Source of the DNA: Prochlorococcus marinus str. AS9601
Lineage (GTDB): Bacteria; Cyanobacteriota; Cyanobacteriia; PCC-6307; Cyanobiaceae
Length of the DNA stretch: 64,000 nt
Assembly: GCF_000015645.1 (NCBI RefSeq)
Contig: NC_008816.1
Location: 744,001 to 808,000 of the forward strand
Direction: 5' to 3'
Every line of letters starts with the position of its first letter. Position 1 is the stretch's first letter. The notes beneath the pieces were generated by a model. That model saw only the letters and a list, made by a program, of their open reading frames with translations, made no database searches and was not told the DNA's origin. Shown here piece by piece: positions 8,573 to 15,598 of the stretch. The position numbers and the translations under genes are program-made.

Positions 8573-9160
8573 TTATAGCGGAGATGTTTCAATAAAAGAA
8601 GGCGCAACACTGATTGTTTGGGTTCCAATTGGAGCTATTAATAACTCAGATGATCTTAATTTAGAAATTAATCTAGTTGATGTTACGCGTGTAGAACCGA
8701 TTAATTCTCCAATCCTTTCGTGCGTTAACCTAAAGGGTAGCTCGCACCATTGACCACATCTTCTACCTAGACGATTTACTAGTATTGAAAACAATGCTTG
8801 TAATCGCTGTTCTGCATTTCCCAAGTGTCTTATCCTAAGGAGTTGCAAAGTCCATTCATTTACTGCATCAAAACCAATATTCTGATCAATATTTACATTG
8901 CTATGAAAAGACAAATCTGTTAATGCTTCAACACAAACACCTTCGCTACATAAAAGATCCGTTCTTAGTTGATCACCTGATTGTAAAAATGCAAGTGTCA
9001 TTCCTTCAGTTTCTTCACAAGGGCAATAAACCCTAGCAATTCCACTCTCAACTTCTAAGCAGGTACCTTTTGGCCTTGATGAAGGGTCTATTAAAACAGA
9101 TTGTCCAGTTATTATCCTTACTAATTTTGAAGGGGGTTCTCCATAACTATGGAAATTCAT
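8573..9160 (-). CDS. CRP/FNR-family transcriptional regulator
   Basis: About 195 residues. An N-terminal cyclic-nucleotide-binding-like beta region (to ~110) is followed by a long dimerisation helix and a C-terminal winged helix-turn-helix with RLTHERIGELIGSTRVTSTR, the typical CRP recognition pattern. The effector-site residues of true cAMP receptors are not evident. Several Cys (CPCEE, LLCSEGVC) occur in the sensory domain, so metal or redox sensing is conceivable. A start at 9193 would add a hydrophobic tail encoded by the Fur-like box, so ATG at 9160 is preferred. Context (ferritin, Fur-like boxes) suggests an iron-responsive regulator. Confidence 0.85.
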   Translation of the reverse strand: MNFHSYGEPPSKLVRIITGQSVLIDPSSRPKGTCLEVESGIARVYCPCEETEGMTLAFLQSGDQLRTDLLCSEGVCVEALTDLSFHSNVNIDQNIGFDAVNEWTLQLLRIRHLGNAEQRLQALFSILVNRLGRRCGQWCELPFRLTHERIGELIGSTRVTSTRLISKLRSSELLIAPIGTQTISVAPSFIETSPL

Positions 9161-9172
9161 TAATTTAAATAT

Positions 9173-9191
9173 GATAATGAGAATTATTATC
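9173..9191. promoter_or_regulatory. Fur-box-like site at the CRP-family gene start
   Basis: GATAATGAGAATTATTATC matches the 19-base Fur consensus at 17 of 19 positions. It lies 13 bases upstream of the preferred ATG (9160) and would overlap or directly follow the transcription start of the promoter at 9193-9221. This is a classical repressor position. Confidence 0.65.
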
Positions 9192-9192
9192 A

Positions 9193-9221
9193 ATTATGCA
9201 CTATAAAATCACTTATTGCAA
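9193..9221 (-). promoter_or_regulatory. Sigma70-type promoter of the CRP-family gene
   Basis: On the minus strand, TTGCAA (9221-9216), a 17-base spacer and CATAAT (9198-9193) form a good sigma70-type pair. The Fur-like boxes 9173-9191 and 9218-9236 lie immediately on either side. Prediction from sequence only. Confidence 0.5.
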
Positions 9222-9236
9222 TAGATTCTCATTATC
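9218..9236. promoter_or_regulatory. Second, weaker Fur-box-like site
   Basis: GCAATAGATTCTCATTATC matches the 19-base consensus at 13 of 19 positions, with a perfect right half CATTATC. It overlaps the predicted -35 of the CRP-family gene and lies about 80 bases before the divergent zinc-ribbon gene, so it could serve both. Confidence 0.4.
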
Positions 9237-9314
9237 ATCTTATTTTTGAAGTTTTTCTTTACAAAGTTTTTATCAATATAATTTAGTTAGAATTACTAAA
9301 TATTCTTATTTTTG

Positions 9315-9503
9315 ATGGGAGCAAATAAAGTCTGTATTAATTGTGGAAGTTGTTCATTCGTCTCAGATCGATCTTTAGGAGGTAAGATTGTCTGCTCTAA
9401 ATGTGGATCTTCCTTATTTAAAAATAAATCCTCTTCATTTTTAAAAAGTAAAAAATTAGTATTTCTTGCTATTGCGATAGTTATTTTTATAATTGTTATT
9501 TAG
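9315..9503 (+). CDS. Small zinc-ribbon protein with C-terminal membrane anchor
   Basis: 62 residues. The N-terminal half carries two Cys knuckles, CINCGSC and CSKCGSS, a zinc-ribbon arrangement. After a basic linker (residues ~38-46) a single hydrophobic helix (~47-62) ends the protein, so it should be tail-anchored with the ribbon in the cytoplasm. A TTG three bases upstream (9312) is the only alternative start. It is divergent from the CRP-family gene, with the Fur-like boxes between them. Its last 8 bases overlap the convergent ABC ATPase gene. Function unknown. Confidence 0.8.
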   Translation: MGANKVCINCGSCSFVSDRSLGGKIVCSKCGSSLFKNKSSSFLKSKKLVFLAIAIVIFIIVI

Positions 9504-10284
9504 ATAATCTCTTTATATTCCAAAGTCCATTATTTTTAGTTACCTCTACATCAATACCATATAACTTATTAAGATTGTCACTATTTATAACCTTATTTTG
9601 CTCCCCATCAGCGATTATCCTGCCATCTTTTAACATTATGACCCTGTCATAAATTTTTGTAATTGTTGAAATATCATGAGTTACGCATAAAATTTTAGTT
9701 TTTAATTTTGATAATTCATTAATTTTATCAATTACAAAAAACTTTGATTTATAGTCTAAATTTGCAATTGGTTCATCTAGGATTAATATATCCGGTTTTT
9801 TGATTAACGCCCTAGCAATCAGAGAAATTTGTTTTTCTCCATCAGATAAATAGGAAAAATATTTTTTTGATAAATTAGACATATTCATTTTCTTCATAAT
9901 TTTTTCTACTTTGTAAGAATCTCTTTCTGATTTATTTTGTATATAACAATATCTTCCATATAGTCCACTTAAAATTAAATCAAAAACTTGTAGATTTGGA
10001 TTTATTCTATTTTTTATATCATTATTTACGGTACTTATTCTCTTTCTTAGTTCCCATAAATTTATAAGTTCTTTGTCAAATATTTTCAGTTTCGAATCAT
10101 TAGTTATTACTGGGTATATGTTTCTATTAATTACTTCTATTAATGATGATTTACCTGAACCATTTGGTCCAATTAATATGACATTTTCTGAATACGTTAT
10201 CTTTAAATTTAAATCTTTAATTACTTCAAAGCCATTTTTAAAACAATTTATATTTTTTGCCTCAAACCAAAATTTATTAAACAC
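9496..10284 (-). CDS. Soluble ABC-type ATPase, ModF/YnjD-like, partner unknown
   Basis: 262 residues with Walker A GPNGSGKSS, signature LSDGEKQ, Walker B ILILDEPIANLD and switch His in CVTHD, one nucleotide-binding domain without membrane part. It most resembles ABC ATPases annotated as molybdenum- or iron-transport components, but no permease is adjacent except a 33-residue membrane protein directly upstream. The start is GTG at 10284, whose first base is the last base of that small gene's TAG stop, so the two are translationally coupled. It ends the operon Rieske oxygenase-small protein-ATPase. Confidence 0.82.
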   Translation of the reverse strand: MFNKFWFEAKNINCFKNGFEVIKDLNLKITYSENVILIGPNGSGKSSLIEVINRNIYPVITNDSKLKIFDKELINLWELRKRISTVNNDIKNRINPNLQVFDLILSGLYGRYCYIQNKSERDSYKVEKIMKKMNMSNLSKKYFSYLSDGEKQISLIARALIKKPDILILDEPIANLDYKSKFFVIDKINELSKLKTKILCVTHDISTITKIYDRVIMLKDGRIIADGEQNKVINSDNLNKLYGIDVEVTKNNGLWNIKRLSK

Positions 10285-10385
10285 TAAAACTTATTGCTCC
10301 AAAATATAATCAATTGAATTGAGCTTAAAATAAATATAAAAAGATAAAGCCAATTCAACCATGAAGGTCTATTTACTTTCTTCAT
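10284..10385 (-). CDS. 33-residue single-span membrane protein between the Rieske and ABC ATPase genes
   Basis: ATG at 10385 begins three bases after the Rieske gene's stop, and its TAG shares one base with the ATPase GTG, so the frame exactly fills the gap. The protein starts MKKVNRPSWLNW, continues as one hydrophobic helix (about residues 11-28) and ends WSNKF. The positive N-terminus predicts N-in orientation. I recognise no family. Its tight fit within the operon supports it being real; a membrane anchor or tiny partner for the ATPase or oxygenase is an inference. Confidence 0.65.
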   Translation of the reverse strand: MKKVNRPSWLNWLYLFIFILSSIQLIIFWSNKF

Positions 10386-10388
10386 AAA

Positions 10389-11711
10389 TTATATTATTAA
10401 GATAAAAAATATAAGCGGAGCAGCAAATCGTACTAATGTTTTTCTAATAATTTCTATATTATTAACAATTTCTAACTTCTTTATCTCAGGAGGATATTTC
10501 AATATCACTTTGTCATAGACATCAAGATTTTGATTTTTTATATTATTTTTCCATGGTTCATCTTTATCTTCAGACTTTTTGTACCATTTCCAAAAATAAT
10601 TGATTATTCTATCTTCTCCCAATAATTTTATTTCATCTTTACTTATAAATCCCATATTGTGGTTATATGTTTGTGTTTTTAAAATCATATAATCCTCATC
10701 GAATATCTTATAAAAAATCTTTCTTTGGTTCTCTTTAAACAACATGAGGTTATTAAGTAATTTATTTCTTAAAAATTTCCTGTAATGTCTCACTATTACT
10801 CTTGCTTTGTTATTTCCTAGTGGAATATGATCTAAAACTTGTAAATATCTAGCTGCAGAAGGATCACCTTTATAAATTAATATCCTTCCTGGTGGTATGT
10901 ACTTTATCCGGATAAATTCTTTTGTAGGTTCATTCTTGTAGTAATAAATACTTTCAATGTATTTATGAGTCACATTAATTTTCTGGTTAAAACTAACTAG
11001 AACATTTTTATTAACATCTTTATCAGGGATTGTATCTCCATGAACCCAAAAAAGATGGAGGATATCTAAGTGGTTTTCAATTATCCTTGACCAATCACAT
11101 TTAAAGTCAACTAATACCTCTTCAAATACATAATCTTTATGCAAAAACCCATTTTCATATAATTCGTAATTACTTATTGGCACATCTTCACTTATGTTAC
11201 TTAAATCAGTGTCAGATTTTTTAGAAAAATGTACAAAAATATATCCATTTTTTTCTAAAGCTTTGTATTGAGATAAGTGTATTCTTTTGGCGTAGTTATC
11301 GTAGTTATTATCTACTATATGTTTACATGTTATTCTGTCGAGATTTTGGCAACTTCCACCAGATGAGAATTTAGCTCCATGATATGGACAAGTTATTACT
11401 CCATCTGATAATGACCCCTCAAAAAAAGAGGCCCCCCTATGTGGACAAATATTTTTAATGCACCTAACGTTTTCATTTTCATCTCTATAAAGAACAAGAG
11501 GCTCATCAAAAAGTGAAAAATAATATAGCTTATTATTTTTTAGTTCTTTCGAAGGACAAATTGCATACCAACCAAATAAACCTATTTTTAATTCATTTGG
11601 GCTTTCCTTAACATCTAACGAGTCAATTTTTACTACCGTTCCTTTTTTAAATGGCTTAAGAACGGTATTAAAGTCTTTTGATTTAAAAAAATTAATTTGT
11701 CTGTTTTCCAT
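10389..11711 (-). CDS. Rieske non-haem iron oxygenase, PaO/Tic55-like
   Basis: 440 residues. The Rieske [2Fe-2S] site is C89-x-H91 (CPHRGASF) and C108-x2-H111 (CPYHGAKF). The mononuclear iron site follows as NHLDILHLFWVH near 213-224, giving the D-x2-H-x4-H arrangement of pheophorbide a oxygenase, Tic55 and chlorophyllide a oxygenase relatives. A hydrophobic C-terminal helix (~422-440) should anchor it in the membrane. Such enzymes oxidise tetrapyrroles or other hydrophobic ring compounds with ferredoxin as electron donor; the substrate cannot be told. It leads the operon with the 33-residue protein and the ABC ATPase. Confidence 0.9.
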   Translation of the reverse strand: MENRQINFFKSKDFNTVLKPFKKGTVVKIDSLDVKESPNELKIGLFGWYAICPSKELKNNKLYYFSLFDEPLVLYRDENENVRCIKNICPHRGASFFEGSLSDGVITCPYHGAKFSSGGSCQNLDRITCKHIVDNNYDNYAKRIHLSQYKALEKNGYIFVHFSKKSDTDLSNISEDVPISNYELYENGFLHKDYVFEEVLVDFKCDWSRIIENHLDILHLFWVHGDTIPDKDVNKNVLVSFNQKINVTHKYIESIYYYKNEPTKEFIRIKYIPPGRILIYKGDPSAARYLQVLDHIPLGNNKARVIVRHYRKFLRNKLLNNLMLFKENQRKIFYKIFDEDYMILKTQTYNHNMGFISKDEIKLLGEDRIINYFWKWYKKSEDKDEPWKNNIKNQNLDVYDKVILKYPPEIKKLEIVNNIEIIRKTLVRFAAPLIFFILII

Positions 11712-11868
11712 AAATTAATTTCTTTTTTAATTGACTGTTTATCTTTCGGAACTATAACCCAAGTAAATAATCAATTCTCTATAAAAAGAAAATTCTCTAT
11801 TATTTGTAGCAATAATTATTTAGTTCTTGAAAAATATTGAGTCCCTATTGTATTGGTGTATCTTTATT

Positions 11869-12063
11869 TCATGTTTTTTGTATCTTTTGTGATTCTTTCA
11901 AACTTTTTATGTAATCGATAGCATCATCAATATTTTTGTAGAAATTGCACTGTCCCAAATAACAACCTATGAATCTTAAGAATTTTCTCTTGCCACCAGT
12001 AATCTCATATCTATGTATTGTTCCGCCATCGATAGGAGCATAAATAAGTTCTGGTAAAGCCAT
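11869..12063 (-). CDS. Small hypothetical protein, 64 residues
   Basis: A compact soluble protein beginning MALPELIYAPIDGGTIHRYE, with two Cys in FIGCYLGQCNF and a helical C-terminus. I do not recognise a family, but the low number of Asn/Lys runs and the defined hydrophobic pattern suggest a folded protein. It stands alone; its 3' side is separated from the Rieske gene by about 157 bases of AT-rich DNA in which I see nothing. Confidence 0.7.
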   Translation of the reverse strand: MALPELIYAPIDGGTIHRYEITGGKRKFLRFIGCYLGQCNFYKNIDDAIDYIKSLKESQKIQKT

Positions 12064-12429
12064 ATTAATTTTTTATTTAATACTTAATTAAACAATAATT
12101 CATGTTTAAATACATTTCCATAGCTCAATCTATATATTTAATAATTAATTTACTTATTTTTGGGTAATTATTTATTGAATATCCAAGTATTATTTGTTAT
12201 CTATTAATTATTAAGATGGATTTTTATTATGCCAAAAGCATTTTGGCGGTTTTTAAAAAAAATACCCAAAAAAATTAAAACTATAAAATACTCATTTAGA
12301 GAGTTTTTATCTTCAAAAATATGAAAAAGCTGTTTTGGTTAATAAATTTTTAATTTCTATATTTTTAATAAAAATTAGTCGGCTGAGTTGAATTCTAAAT
12401 TATATTAAATTTGCAATTTATGAAATATT
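12064..12429. other. 366-base AT-rich intergenic stretch with one doubtful mini-ORF
   Basis: The only structure seen is a possible 31-codon plus-strand frame at 12229-12324 (MPKAFWRFLKK, strongly basic). A competing 20-codon frame starts at the ATG at 12215, and no good ribosome site is present. The rest is low-complexity A/T sequence that should hold the divergent promoters of the 64-residue and 113-residue genes. Confidence 0.4.
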
Positions 12430-12771
12430 ATGATTAGAAGAGTTTTTACGATATTCATTTTAACTTTGCTTTTTCTATTTAGTAGTCCAGTTTACTCATT
12501 GGATACTTCTTCTCAAACTCTTGAAAAGTACACTAAAAAGATTTCTAGCAAGTTCACTAGAACTTACTGCAACACTAGCAACTTCGGTATTTCTTATGAA
12601 GGAGCTTTGGCATTTGCTATTGGAGAAACTAATAAGGAATTTAAAAATAATAAACTCAATAAGTTGATAGATTATTCTCTACTAAAAAATTCAATAGTTA
12701 ATGATTTAGAAAATAATTGCCAGGTTTATGATTTCGAGATTAGTAATTTAGAAAATTTGAAATTTAACTAG
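12430..12771 (+). CDS. Secreted or lumenal hypothetical protein, 113 residues
   Basis: A clear Sec signal peptide (MIRRVFTIFILTLLFLF, with cleavage likely after ...PVYS near residue 23) is followed by a ~90-residue charged soluble domain with two Cys (CNTS and NNCQVY) that could form a disulfide outside the cytoplasm. The segment ISYEGALAFAIGETNKEF looks conserved-type. I do not recognise the family. Location should be periplasm or thylakoid lumen. Its stop is 21 bases from the convergent 79-residue gene. Confidence 0.75.
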   Translation: MIRRVFTIFILTLLFLFSSPVYSLDTSSQTLEKYTKKISSKFTRTYCNTSNFGISYEGALAFAIGETNKEFKNNKLNKLIDYSLLKNSIVNDLENNCQVYDFEISNLENLKFN

Positions 12772-12792
12772 AAAATGTATTTTGTATGAGTC

Positions 12793-13032
12793 TTATTTTT
12801 TACCTATCCAATCATTTGGTTTCTCCATCATCCATTCGAAAACTTCCTTGGCATCAAGGTTTTTAGAAGCATAAACAAATAAAATTGGAAATATTAAAAT
12901 TACTGAGCCAATAACTGCTAACTCTATTTTACCGATCCCCATCTCAGTAACTGTTAAAGCAAAATAATTAATCATTATATTTATTGAATTAAAATTTATT
13001 TCTTCATAATTTATAAAAAAATTTGTATCCAT
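12793..13032 (-). CDS. Single-span membrane protein, 79 residues
   Basis: A hydrophobic helix (about residues 36-56, IELAVIGSVILIFPILFVYAS) precedes a conserved-looking tail NLDAKEVFEWMMEKPNDW. The N-terminal ~20 residues are polar and Asn-rich; initiation may really be at the internal Met20 (12975) or Met31 (12942). Tryptophan near the C-terminus and a short cytoplasmic tail resemble small thylakoid proteins, but no family is recognised. Confidence 0.65.
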   Translation of the reverse strand: MDTNFFINYEEINFNSINIMINYFALTVTEMGIGKIELAVIGSVILIFPILFVYASKNLDAKEVFEWMMEKPNDWIGKK

Positions 13033-13141
13033 TCACTTATTTATAAAATATCTTAATTATTTATAGCGAAGGATATTTGTATAAAGTACCTATTTTATTG
13101 ATGCAAAAATTTTAATAATTTAAATAATAGGCTTCTCATTG

Positions 13142-13291
13142 ATGGTTATGAATCATGAAATTATTATTTTTACACCTATTTTTGCATTATTGATTGGATT
13201 TATAGTATTGAGAATATTAAAAAAAAGAAAGAGATCAGCTAAAAGTATTTATAAATTAATAGATGATTTGGAAAAAAAATATATATATTGA
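13142..13291 (+). CDS. 49-residue single-span membrane protein
   Basis: A short frame (MVMNHEIIIFTPIFALLIGF...). Residues ~6-24 are hydrophobic, followed by LKKRKRS, a strong positive-inside signal, and a helical tail ending KKYIY. Either ATG at 13142 or 13148 may start it. It is isolated between two minus-strand genes. Function unknown; support is the amphipathic design and the lack of a competing frame. Confidence 0.5.
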   Translation: MVMNHEIIIFTPIFALLIGFIVLRILKKRKRSAKSIYKLIDDLEKKYIY

Positions 13292-13312
13292 TTTCTTTTG
13301 TAAGAATAAAGA

Positions 13313-13609
13313 TTAATCAAATTCTATTCCAACTTCTTCTTTTAAATTTCTTTCCAAATCTGGAAGATGAGGTTCAACCCAATGATCTTTATTATCAATT
13401 CCTGCTGCATTTACATAATTCATAATATGTTGATCCACTTGCTTGTAAAGATCATGCAAATTTAAATCCATACGAATATCATGTGCAATTTCAGAAACTT
13501 GTTTTTCTGTTAGACAATGATCTGGATGAAGTAAATCACAACATGGGATTCTCTTCTCGATCAATTCATTTAGATTGATTTTTATTTCGTAATCTTGATG
13601 GACAGTCAT
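13313..13609 (-). CDS. Hypothetical soluble protein, 98 residues, with Cys/His cluster
   Basis: A well-composed 98-residue protein with a Cys/His group RIPCCDLLHPDHCLTEKQV (residues ~21-39), which could bind a metal, and further His residues (DLHDLYKQVDQH, KDHWVEPHLP). The pattern resembles a metal-binding or redox protein, but no family is recognised. The ATG at 13609 follows a run without other starts. It stands alone in the small-gene stretch. Confidence 0.75.
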   Translation of the reverse strand: MTVHQDYEIKINLNELIEKRIPCCDLLHPDHCLTEKQVSEIAHDIRMDLNLHDLYKQVDQHIMNYVNAAGIDNKDHWVEPHLPDLERNLKEEVGIEFD

Positions 13610-13706
13610 TGAAATTTATAATTTTATTACTCCAATTTTAATTATGTTTAAGGTTTTGTATATCTTTAGTCAAGAAACAAAGTTCTTTAATGCATATACG
13701 GTAATT

Positions 13707-13862
13707 TTAAATAAATAGATCTTCCAAATCTTTATACAAATCATCATTCTCTTTTTGGTTTTCTATAAGTTCATGGTGATCTAGTGAAAGTTCTTTTTTT
13801 GAGGTATAGAAAAGATATCCAAGAGCTCCTAAGAGTAATGTTGTTGGTAAGATCATTAGCAT
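13707..13862 (-). CDS. 51-residue single-span membrane protein
   Basis: Frame from ATG 13862 (MLMILPTTLLLGALGYLFYTS) to TAA 13707-13709. One hydrophobic N-terminal helix (residues ~2-19) is followed by a strongly acidic, His-containing tail (HHELIENQ, NDDLYKDLEDLFI). No family is recognised. It is divergent from the ribbon-helix-helix-like gene and its promoter would overlap the AAGTGNTG repeats there. Confidence 0.55.
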   Translation of the reverse strand: MLMILPTTLLLGALGYLFYTSKKELSLDHHELIENQKENDDLYKDLEDLFI

Positions 13863-13888
13863 TAAATTGACTTATAATGAATATAGTG

Positions 13889-13913
13889 CAACACTTATTA
13901 CAGTCAAGTGCTG
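13889..13913. repeat. Inverted pair of AAGTGNTG repeats upstream of the RHH-like gene
   Basis: CAACACTT (13889-13896) and AAGTGCTG (13906-13913) form an inverted pair separated by 9 bases, 20 bases before the RHH-like ATG. Two more copies follow the gene. Such short repeats are typical operators for ribbon-helix-helix proteins, but binding is inference. Confidence 0.4.
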
Positions 13914-13932
13914 AACTTTAATTAATTTTTAA

Positions 13933-14331
13933 ATGCCTACCAAGAAAAAAAGAGTTGGTTTTATTCCTAGAGATGATGTTATGAGAATAATTCAAAAGTT
14001 GAGCACAGAGAACAATTTAAGTAATTCAAAAATAATAAGTATTTTGGTAGAAGAAGCACTTTCTATAAGAGGTATATTTAATAAAAAAGATGGTAAAGTA
14101 ACTCAATCATATCAATCAAATGAGGATAATTCAAAAAACTTAATTGATAAATCTGGTGACTTTACAGATAATGCAAAACTCTCAATTGATACTAACTTGG
14201 GAAATCATATTATTCCTAGTAAATTAACCCATTTAAATGAAGAGAATCAGGAAGCTTTTGACTTGCAAACTTATAAAAAGTTTTTATCATTCCTAAAATT
14301 TCAGGAAATGATGAATAAATATAACTCTTAA
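13933..14331 (+). CDS. Ribbon-helix-helix-like putative DNA-binding protein, 132 residues
   Basis: The N-terminal ~48 residues read as an RHH/CopG-like module: a strand KRVGFIPRDD, helix VMRIIQKLSTENN, turn, and helix SNSKIISILVEEALSIRG. The remaining ~85 residues are polar and low-complexity with a helical tail (FLSFLKFQEMMNKY). RHH proteins bind DNA as dimers through the strand and often autoregulate. No toxin-like partner is adjacent. AAGTGNTG repeats lie on both sides. The domain call is from pattern only and moderate. Confidence 0.65.
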   Translation: MPTKKKRVGFIPRDDVMRIIQKLSTENNLSNSKIISILVEEALSIRGIFNKKDGKVTQSYQSNEDNSKNLIDKSGDFTDNAKLSIDTNLGNHIIPSKLTHLNEENQEAFDLQTYKKFLSFLKFQEMMNKYNS

Positions 14332-14333
14332 TA

Positions 14334-14351
14334 AAGTGTTGCTAAGTGATG
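14334..14351. repeat. Direct pair of AAGTGNTG repeats downstream of the RHH-like gene
   Basis: AAGTGTTG (14334-14341) and AAGTGATG (14344-14351) are direct repeats 10 bases apart, one helical turn, directly after the stop codon. The second copy extends to AAGTGATGAACT, matching the upstream AAGTGCTGAACT (13906-13917) at 11 of 12 positions. Confidence 0.4.
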
Positions 14352-14458
14352 AACTGTGCGTTAAATTCAATTTATACATATAGGAGATTCGCATATAAAG
14401 ATTATTTTTCATCATTTCAAAAACCTAAATTCAATTAATCTATAAAATATTTATTCCT

Positions 14459-14773
14459 ATGAATTCATCTCTCCCAGGTTTATCTGTAAATCTCCTCCCC
14501 CCAGAAAAATTATATTGTAATTTTAGTTATTGGAGTTCTTTGTTCTCCAATGATATGCAAATTTTATGGGATAGGGCCCATGGAGTGCCTTTAGAAAAAC
14601 TGCCAAAAGGTGTCTCTGATATGATTTTTCCGTATTTATTGCTTGCTCTCTCAGACTACAAGACTTCGCAAATAAATAAAATGAATGGGATAGGATTAGA
14701 TAATCTATTAAGCCTTTGGTTTGATAAGTACTTATTAAATAAAAATGGTTATTTCGAGCTAATTAAAAAATAA
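14459..14773 (+). CDS. Hypothetical protein, 104 residues
   Basis: A soluble protein with aromatic-rich segments (NFSYWSSLFS, LWFDKYLL) and the motif ILWDRAHGVPLEKLPKG; composition is unlike random AT-rich reading frames, so it is likely real. ATG at 14459 is clear. No family is recognised. It lies alone between the RHH-like gene and several tiny frames. Confidence 0.65.
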   Translation: MNSSLPGLSVNLLPPEKLYCNFSYWSSLFSNDMQILWDRAHGVPLEKLPKGVSDMIFPYLLLALSDYKTSQINKMNGIGLDNLLSLWFDKYLLNKNGYFELIKK

Positions 14774-14878
14774 TATTTAAAAATTAGCTATTAATATCAA
14801 ATTTGATTGCTAAAAATTTATTTCGTTTAAAAAATTTTTAAGTGATTCTTTCGGAATTGGCACATCAATAGTTTTGCT

Positions 14879-14995
14879 ATGAATATATTAAATGGTTTGA
14901 TGATGAATTCTTTAAATTTCTTTTTAACAAATATGTGTATTGTCGTTTTGATAATTTTAATTTGGAGAGATATAAAATTAATAAAAGCAAGTTAA
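14879..14995 (+). CDS. 38-residue putative membrane peptide
   Basis: ATG 14879 to TAA 14993-14995; a hydrophobic helix (about residues 14-30, NFFLTNMCIVVLIILIW) ends in RDIKLIKAS. A second hydrophobic frame of 23 codons starts at the very next base (14996-15067). Both could be real tiny membrane proteins or chance in AT-rich DNA, which favours hydrophobic codons. Confidence 0.35.
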   Translation: MNILNGLMMNSLNFFLTNMCIVVLIILIWRDIKLIKAS

Positions 14996-15173
14996 ATGAA
15001 ATTAAATTCTAAAACCCTAAGTTTGATATTAAATCTTTTATTTTGCTTGTTAATATTTATAATTTAATTCTTAGTCTTTATTAATTAATTTTCAAAAAAT
15101 TCAAAAATTAATATTCGAACTTGGTTGACTTTTTTAGTTATTGCGTTGATAATGACAAAAAAAATTTCTAATT

Positions 15174-15347
15174 GTGAATTTTCTTTCAGATACTTTTGAT
15201 GATTTTGTTGATGATCTACTTTCATCCGATGTTAATTTGTTGAAAGGTGAACTTGATTTTTTGCTTATGCAACATTTATTTAATTCTTTAGAATTGAAGC
15301 GTATTAATAAAACTGAGATTGAAGATAACGAATCTTTAGTTGCTTAA
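15174..15347 (+). CDS. 57-residue acidic hypothetical protein, GTG start
   Basis: GTG at 15174 opens a frame NFLSDTFDDFVDDLLSSD with regular helical spacing of hydrophobic and acidic residues, then ELDFLLMQHLFNSLELKRIN and an acidic tail. An in-frame stop lies only 21 bases upstream of the GTG and no ATG is available before residue 32, so GTG is the start. The strongly amphipathic pattern argues for a real helical protein. Function unknown. The 35-residue frame follows after six bases. Confidence 0.5.
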   Translation: MNFLSDTFDDFVDDLLSSDVNLLKGELDFLLMQHLFNSLELKRINKTEIEDNESLVA

Positions 15348-15353
15348 TTTTTT

Positions 15354-15461
15354 ATGAAATATTTTTATGAAAAGTTTTGGGTTCCAGTTTTTGGTTATAT
15401 TTTATCAAAATTTGTTTTTTTAATAGAAGGTAAAAAGCCAGATTCAAAAAAAAAAGATTAA
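15354..15461 (+). CDS. 35-residue hypothetical peptide
   Basis: ATG 15354 to TAA 15459-15461, starting MKYFYEKFWVPVFGYILSKFV and ending in a basic tail KKPDSKKKD. A short aromatic hydrophobic segment suggests a peripheral or single-span membrane peptide. It starts six bases after the 57-residue gene, which suggests co-expression. Confidence 0.4.
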   Translation: MKYFYEKFWVPVFGYILSKFVFLIEGKKPDSKKKD

Positions 15462-15598
15462 TTACTTTTTATCGTTATAAAGTATTTTTAAATACATAAT
15501 TTAAGTCTCTATATTTTGATAACAACAAAATTTGTGCTTTAAAATTATAAATATATGCATGGTTGAAATATATATAATTGCTTTTTAGCAAAATTAAA

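Noticed and set aside
8550-8753. Plus-strand frame opposite the CRP-family gene
   Set aside because: Complement of the conserved helix-turn-helix coding region, so a shadow.
9161-9193. N-terminal extension of the CRP-family protein to 9193
   Set aside because: It would encode MIIILIIIFKL out of the Fur-like box; the next ATG (9160) is better.
12229-12324. 31-codon basic frame MPKAFW...
   Set aside because: No ribosome site, overlapped by another short frame; kept only as a remark in the intergenic entry.
14996-15067. 23-codon hydrophobic frame after the 38-residue gene
   Set aside because: Too short and AT-driven to separate from chance.
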